Of a stretch of 64,000 bases of DNA, positions 58,901 to 64,000 are shown in pieces. The notes under the pieces are model-generated. The model was not told where the DNA came from and searched no databases. It was given only the letters and a program-made list of their open reading frames with translations. Origin of the DNA: Microvirga massiliensis (lineage in GTDB: Bacteria > Pseudomonadota > Alphaproteobacteria > Rhizobiales > Beijerinckiaceae); the NCBI RefSeq assembly GCF_001006805.1, contig NZ_LN811353.1:77763-141762 (forward strand). The letters are read 5' to 3'. Position 1 is the first letter of the stretch; the number at the start of each line of letters is the position of its first letter. Made by a program: the position numbers and the translations under genes.

Positions 58901-59268
58901 GAGCGCGGCTCTTCCCCGGCAAATTCTGCAGATGCGACGGCACTCTCGCCGATGAGGAGCTCGGCGCGCCCGGTATTCGGATTCGGTCTGCTGCGTGAAA
59001 CTATGTCGGGAATGGCTCTGTTCCCCGGCGGCGCCACGGGATCGTGAACTGTCGGGATATTGCTCTTGCGGGCACCGCAGGGCGACCCGCCGCAGGGATG
59101 TGGCCGGCCCCCTCCCGCGGGCGCGGCCCTGTCCTATGTAAGGGCAGGGGCTGGTCGGACCGGGACCTCAGGCACGGGTCCGAGGGTCTCAGGCCAGATC
59201 CGCCCTGCACCCGTCCGAGCGGGGCGCAAGGCCGGGCTCCGGCCGACCTCCGAAGGAGCATCTGCACG
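58901..59268. other. Divergent spacer between cls and ftsH
   Basis: About 370 bases. The part next to ftsH is very GC-rich with several possible stems, and is probably an untranslated leader. A frame open through it from 59044 has Arg/Gly/Pro-rich content and no family look. Promoters for both genes must lie here; no clear -35/-10 is visible. Confidence 0.45.
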
Positions 59269-61230
<1,962 letters not shown>

Positions 61231-61254
61231 CGATCAGACGGTGCCACGCCGCGA

Positions 61255-62232
61255 TCAATGCGTCATCGATCGTGCCGGAATTTCGCGTCCTGGCAGATCC
61301 GGACCGACCGGCACGATGCCCGTAGGGTTGAGAGCCTTGATCGAGTAGTAGCCGCGCTTGATGTGGTCGATGTTCACGGTGTCGCGCACGCCGGGAATGG
61401 CGAGAACCCGCTGCACGTATGCGGTGAGATTCCGGTAATCCGCAAGTCGGCGCAGATTGCACTTGAACAGGCCGTGATAGGCCGCATCGAAGCGCACGAG
61501 CGTAACGAACAGGCGGATGTCGGTTTCGGTGAGACGGTCGCCGAACAGAAACGTCCGGTCAGCCAGCCGCTCCTCCAACTCATCGAGCATGCCGAACACG
61601 TCCCAGAAGGCCTCCTCGTAAGCCTCCTGTGTCGTCGCGAAGCCTGCCCGGTATACGCCGTTGTTCAGGCGCGGATAAATTCGATCGTTGAGCGCATCGA
61701 TCTCTGCCCGCAGATCCTCCGGATACAGGTCGAACATTCCGTCCGCGAGCGCACCGAAGCCTGAATTCAGCATTCGCACGATGTCGGCGGATTCGTTGTT
61801 GACGATCGTTCGGCGTTGCTTGTCCCAGAGCACCGGCACGGTGGCGCGGCCTGTGAGGGTCGGATCTACCTTCGTGTAGATCTCGTGCAGGTAAGTGGCG
61901 CCGTTGAGCGCATCCCGGTTTGCGCCGGGATAGTCGCCGAACCGCCAGCCCTTATCGGTGAGCACCGGCTCTACGACCGATACGGAGATCGTGTCCTCCA
62001 GTCCTTTCAGGGTGCGTGCGATCAGCGTACGTGATGCCCAGGGGCAGATCAGCGCGACATAGAGGTGATAGCGTCCGGCCTCAGCCTTGAAGCCGCCGTT
62101 GCCGGTCGGGCCCGGGCTGCCGTCCGGCGTGATCCAGTTTCGGAAACTCGAGGTCTGCCGGACAAATCCGCCCTTCGCGTCCTTCGCCTGGACGGGATTC
62201 CACTCCGCAGACCACTTGCCATTCACGAGCAT
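61255..62232 (-). CDS. Glutathionyl-hydroquinone reductase (Xi-class GST)
   Basis: GST-fold enzyme of 325 aa resembling E. coli YqjG, which reduces glutathionyl-hydroquinones. The catalytic Cys is C63 in ALICPWASRT, and the Xi-class N-terminus (TSSFRNWITPDGSPGPTG) and C-terminal part (DRTFLFGDRLTETDIRLF) are clear. It converges with ftsH with a gap of 24 bp. Confidence 0.93.
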   Translation of the reverse strand: MLVNGKWSAEWNPVQAKDAKGGFVRQTSSFRNWITPDGSPGPTGNGGFKAEAGRYHLYVALICPWASRTLIARTLKGLEDTISVSVVEPVLTDKGWRFGDYPGANRDALNGATYLHEIYTKVDPTLTGRATVPVLWDKQRRTIVNNESADIVRMLNSGFGALADGMFDLYPEDLRAEIDALNDRIYPRLNNGVYRAGFATTQEAYEEAFWDVFGMLDELEERLADRTFLFGDRLTETDIRLFVTLVRFDAAYHGLFKCNLRRLADYRNLTAYVQRVLAIPGVRDTVNIDHIKRGYYSIKALNPTGIVPVGPDLPGREIPARSMTH

Positions 62233-62620
62233 GCTTATCTCCGGCCCCGCCTCGGCCGGGGCTCGTCAAGAATCGAGAAGCCGACTGGCGCAAACTCAAG
62301 GAAAGCGCCACGGCACAATCCCGATATGAGGTCCCCATGTCCGCGCGATAATCCGGCGGAGGCGAATAACAGGTCACACTGGGGGAGTGAGGTAACGTCC
62401 GGCGTTGCTGTCGCAAGCAGGGCGCGGCCATACTTGCTCAAAAGCAGAAGCAATGGCTCGGAAACGCCCTGTTCCTCGCACAGCCAAACAAGCAGCTGTC
62501 ATAGGCTACCGCGAGACGCTGCAGGACAATCAAATCCGGTATCAGATCGCAATCTCATACCGGATTATCCGTCTATGACGAAGATGACAGTGGGTCCTCT
62601 ACGACCCACTGCGAAAGAGA
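62233..62620. other. Gene-free region between the reductase and trxA
   Basis: About 390 bases. It holds a small hairpin near 62247-62266 next to the reductase start and the trxA terminator at the right end. The centre is less GC-rich and shows no gene. Confidence 0.45.
62575..62611 (-). terminator. Probable trxA terminator
   Basis: CAGTGGGTC (62588-62596) pairs perfectly with GACCCACTG (62603-62611) around a 6-base loop. On the minus strand the stem is followed by TCATCTTCGTCA. It begins 10 bases after the trxA stop. The T run is modest. Confidence 0.65.
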
Positions 62621-62944
62621 TCACGCGACCGTCGACTGGATCCAGCGCGACAGCTCGCCCTTCGGCACCGCGCCGACCTTCTGCCCGGCCTGCTTGCCAT
62701 CCTTGTAGACGATGAGGGTGGGAATCGAGCGGATCCCCAGCTGGCCGGCGATGCCCGGGTTCTCGTCGACATTGACCTTCGCGATCTTGACCTTGCCGGC
62801 CATCTCGGTGGCGATCTCTTCGAGCGCAGGGCCGATCATCCGGCAGGGACCGCACCACTCGGCCCAGAAATCCACGACCACGGGCTCTGCGGACTTCAGA
62901 ACATCCTGCTCGAAGCTCGCATCGGTTACTTTCACGGTCGCCAT
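62621..62944 (-). CDS. trxA: Thioredoxin
   Basis: Small disulfide reductase of 107 aa. The active site is WCGPC (C31, C34) in [20 protein letters not shown], and the cis-Pro is in [14 protein letters not shown]. It follows addA on the minus strand with a 231-bp gap, a neighbourhood conserved in Hyphomicrobiales, where folC is usually next. Confidence 0.97.
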   Translation of the reverse strand: MATVKVTDASFEQDVLKSAEPVVVDFWAEWCGPCRMIGPALEEIATEMAGKVKIAKVNVDENPGIAGQLGIRSIPTLIVYKDGKQAGQKVGAVPKGELSRWIQSTVA

Positions 62945-63175
62945 CGCATCACCTTATGTCGCGGCAGCCTCGAGCCGCCATGATCCGGCCAAGGTAGGAA
63001 CCGCATTCCACCGAATCAAGCGCGAGCCCATGTGGTTCTTGCGGGTCCGAGTTGCACCATGGCCATTCCGGCCCGTTCCACTGCAGAAAACCACGGCCAG
63101 CACGCGATGTGATGCACATCCGCGGCATCGATTCCTTCCACAAACAAATGGCGTCGCCAGCCCGGGGCGAAGCAT

Positions 63176-64000
63176 TCAGAGGCGCGCGAGAGCCGCGTCG
63201 AGAGCCGCAGGCTCGATCTCCCTGACCAAAGGCCCTCTCGTATAGACGAGCAGCGCTCTGACGGGCTTGGCGGGATGGAGCTCCTGGAGGAGCTGCCGAT
63301 ACAGAGCGAGCTGGAGGACCTGTGAGTCCGGCAGCGCTTCGTCCGGATCCGGGAGTTGCCGCGTCGATTTAAAATCCGCGAGAAGCACGGCATCGGCCGC
63401 GACGGCGAGACGGTCGATCTGGCCGAGCACGGGCTGGGGGCCGGAGGCCGTCATGACGGTGCCGGTGATTGCAACCTCGGCCCGTGAGCCCGTACCGAAC
63501 AGAGGTGCGAGTTCCGGATCCTCCATGACTGTCAAGACGTCGCCGAGAATCCAGGAACGCTCCCGTTCGGAGAGCCGCGGCGCCCGCGCCGCGAGATAGC
63601 GTTGTCCGACCTCCCGGCGCAGCGGGGGCTCGACGGTCGGCAGATGCTCCAGCAAAGCGTGGACGAGCGTGCCGCGCAGGCGTGCCGCCGGAGAGGCCTG
63701 CTGCGAGGTGCGGGAGCTCGAAGCCGGCCGTTGGGCTGCCTGAGACGGGCTCAGGAACGATCGCTCGCCCATCGGGCGCGAGACCGCCTCACTGAGCCAG
63801 TCCGGCGGGTCGATGTCGAGCGGCTGCAGCACCTGCTCCGCGGCCGCGCTCGCGGCCCCGAACGCCTCGTCCTCGAAGTGCAGATCCACGGGCCCATAGG
63901 GCGCTTCGGTCGGCGTTTCCGCGCCGAGCTTCTCGGCGAGTCCCCGGCGGATCATGGCGCACCAGGCTTCCTCGGGCGTGGCGCGATGGCTCGTCATGTA
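63176..64000 (-). CDS. addA: Double-strand break repair helicase/nuclease AddA (C-terminal part)
   Basis: Partial gene: the 5' part lies beyond the window end. The visible roughly 275 residues are the C-terminal nuclease domain, with the RecB-like motif GQIDRLAVAADAVLLADFKS (Asp in LLADFKS, followed by Lys) that marks these nucleases. It also has RLRGTLVHALLEHLPTVEP, the nuclease-domain start. AddAB unwinds and degrades broken ends for RecA loading. Next to trxA as expected in this group. Confidence 0.88.
   Translation of the reverse strand, partial: YMTSHRATPEEAWCAMIRRGLAEKLGAETPTEAPYGPVDLHFEDEAFGAASAAAEQVLQPLDIDPPDWLSEAVSRPMGERSFLSPSQAAQRPASSSRTSQQASPAARLRGTLVHALLEHLPTVEPPLRREVGQRYLAARAPRLSERERSWILGDVLTVMEDPELAPLFGTGSRAEVAITGTVMTASGPQPVLGQIDRLAVAADAVLLADFKSTRQLPDPDEALPDSQVLQLALYRQLLQELHPAKPVRALLVYTRGPLVREIEPAALDAALARL

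Overview
The window reads as chromosomal DNA of a high-GC alphaproteobacterium, most likely order Hyphomicrobiales (Rhizobiales). Reasons: the rpsT-dnaA-dnaN-recF-gyrB replication block, the mutM/ubiE-ubiB-coaBC-dut neighbourhood, the rpsA-sppA-ihfB-lapA-trpFBA-accD-folC run, trxA next to addA, an AccD lacking the four-cysteine zinc finger, and interspersed repeats of the GTCATTGCGAGCG type. Genus cannot be fixed from the sequence alone. No rRNA, tRNA, CRISPR array, transposase or integrase was seen.

Layout. 1-7220: a complete four-gene Wadjet (JetABCD) anti-plasmid/defence operon on the + strand, preceded by a frameshifted remnant on the - strand and followed by hairpins and two perfect palindromes before gyrB. 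7616-14558: gyrB, recF, dnaN and dnaA, all on the - strand. 14559-15579: a long gene-free stretch upstream of dnaA with degenerate DnaA boxes, a possible replication origin. 15580-18860: rpsT, a PLP-dependent threonine/serine dehydratase-like gene, an enoyl-CoA hydratase and mutM (- strand). 18945-24636: ubiE, ubiB, coaBC, dut, an Rrf2 regulator and cysK (+ strand). 24801-25957: four tandem small Gly-rich hydrophilic proteins of hydrophilin type. 26030-26564: a decayed gene for a secreted Gly/Ser-rich protein. 27176-31738: typA, a site-2-type metalloprotease and argG (- strand). 31907-43125: a DsbA-fold isomerase, then a catabolic unit with an IclR regulator carrying twin operators, a HyuA/HyuB pair, a FAH-family hydrolase, a five-gene branched-chain-amino-acid-type ABC transporter and a cupin. 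43502-53212: rpsA, sppA, ihfB, a LapA-like protein, an ornithine-cyclodeaminase homologue, trpFBA, accD and folC. 53238-62232: accessory genes (SDR, broken patatin, MDR oxidoreductase, iron-permease-like protein, cardiolipin synthase, an FtsH, a glutathionyl-hydroquinone reductase) with mosaic repeats. 62621-64000: trxA and the 3' end of addA.

How it fits together. The core blocks supply replication, ubiquinone and CoA synthesis, nucleotide hygiene, translation and tryptophan/fatty-acid synthesis. The accessory insertions fall at block edges: Wadjet beside gyrB, and about 9.4 kb between folC and trxA. The Hyu-FAH-Liv-cupin unit looks like one co-regulated uptake and degradation pathway for an unidentified cyclic-amide-like or related substrate. 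The most unusual items are the hydrophilin-like operon, the complete Wadjet island with its scarred borders, the twin-operator control of the Hyu operon, and the composite repeats with a 48-49 bp internal period.
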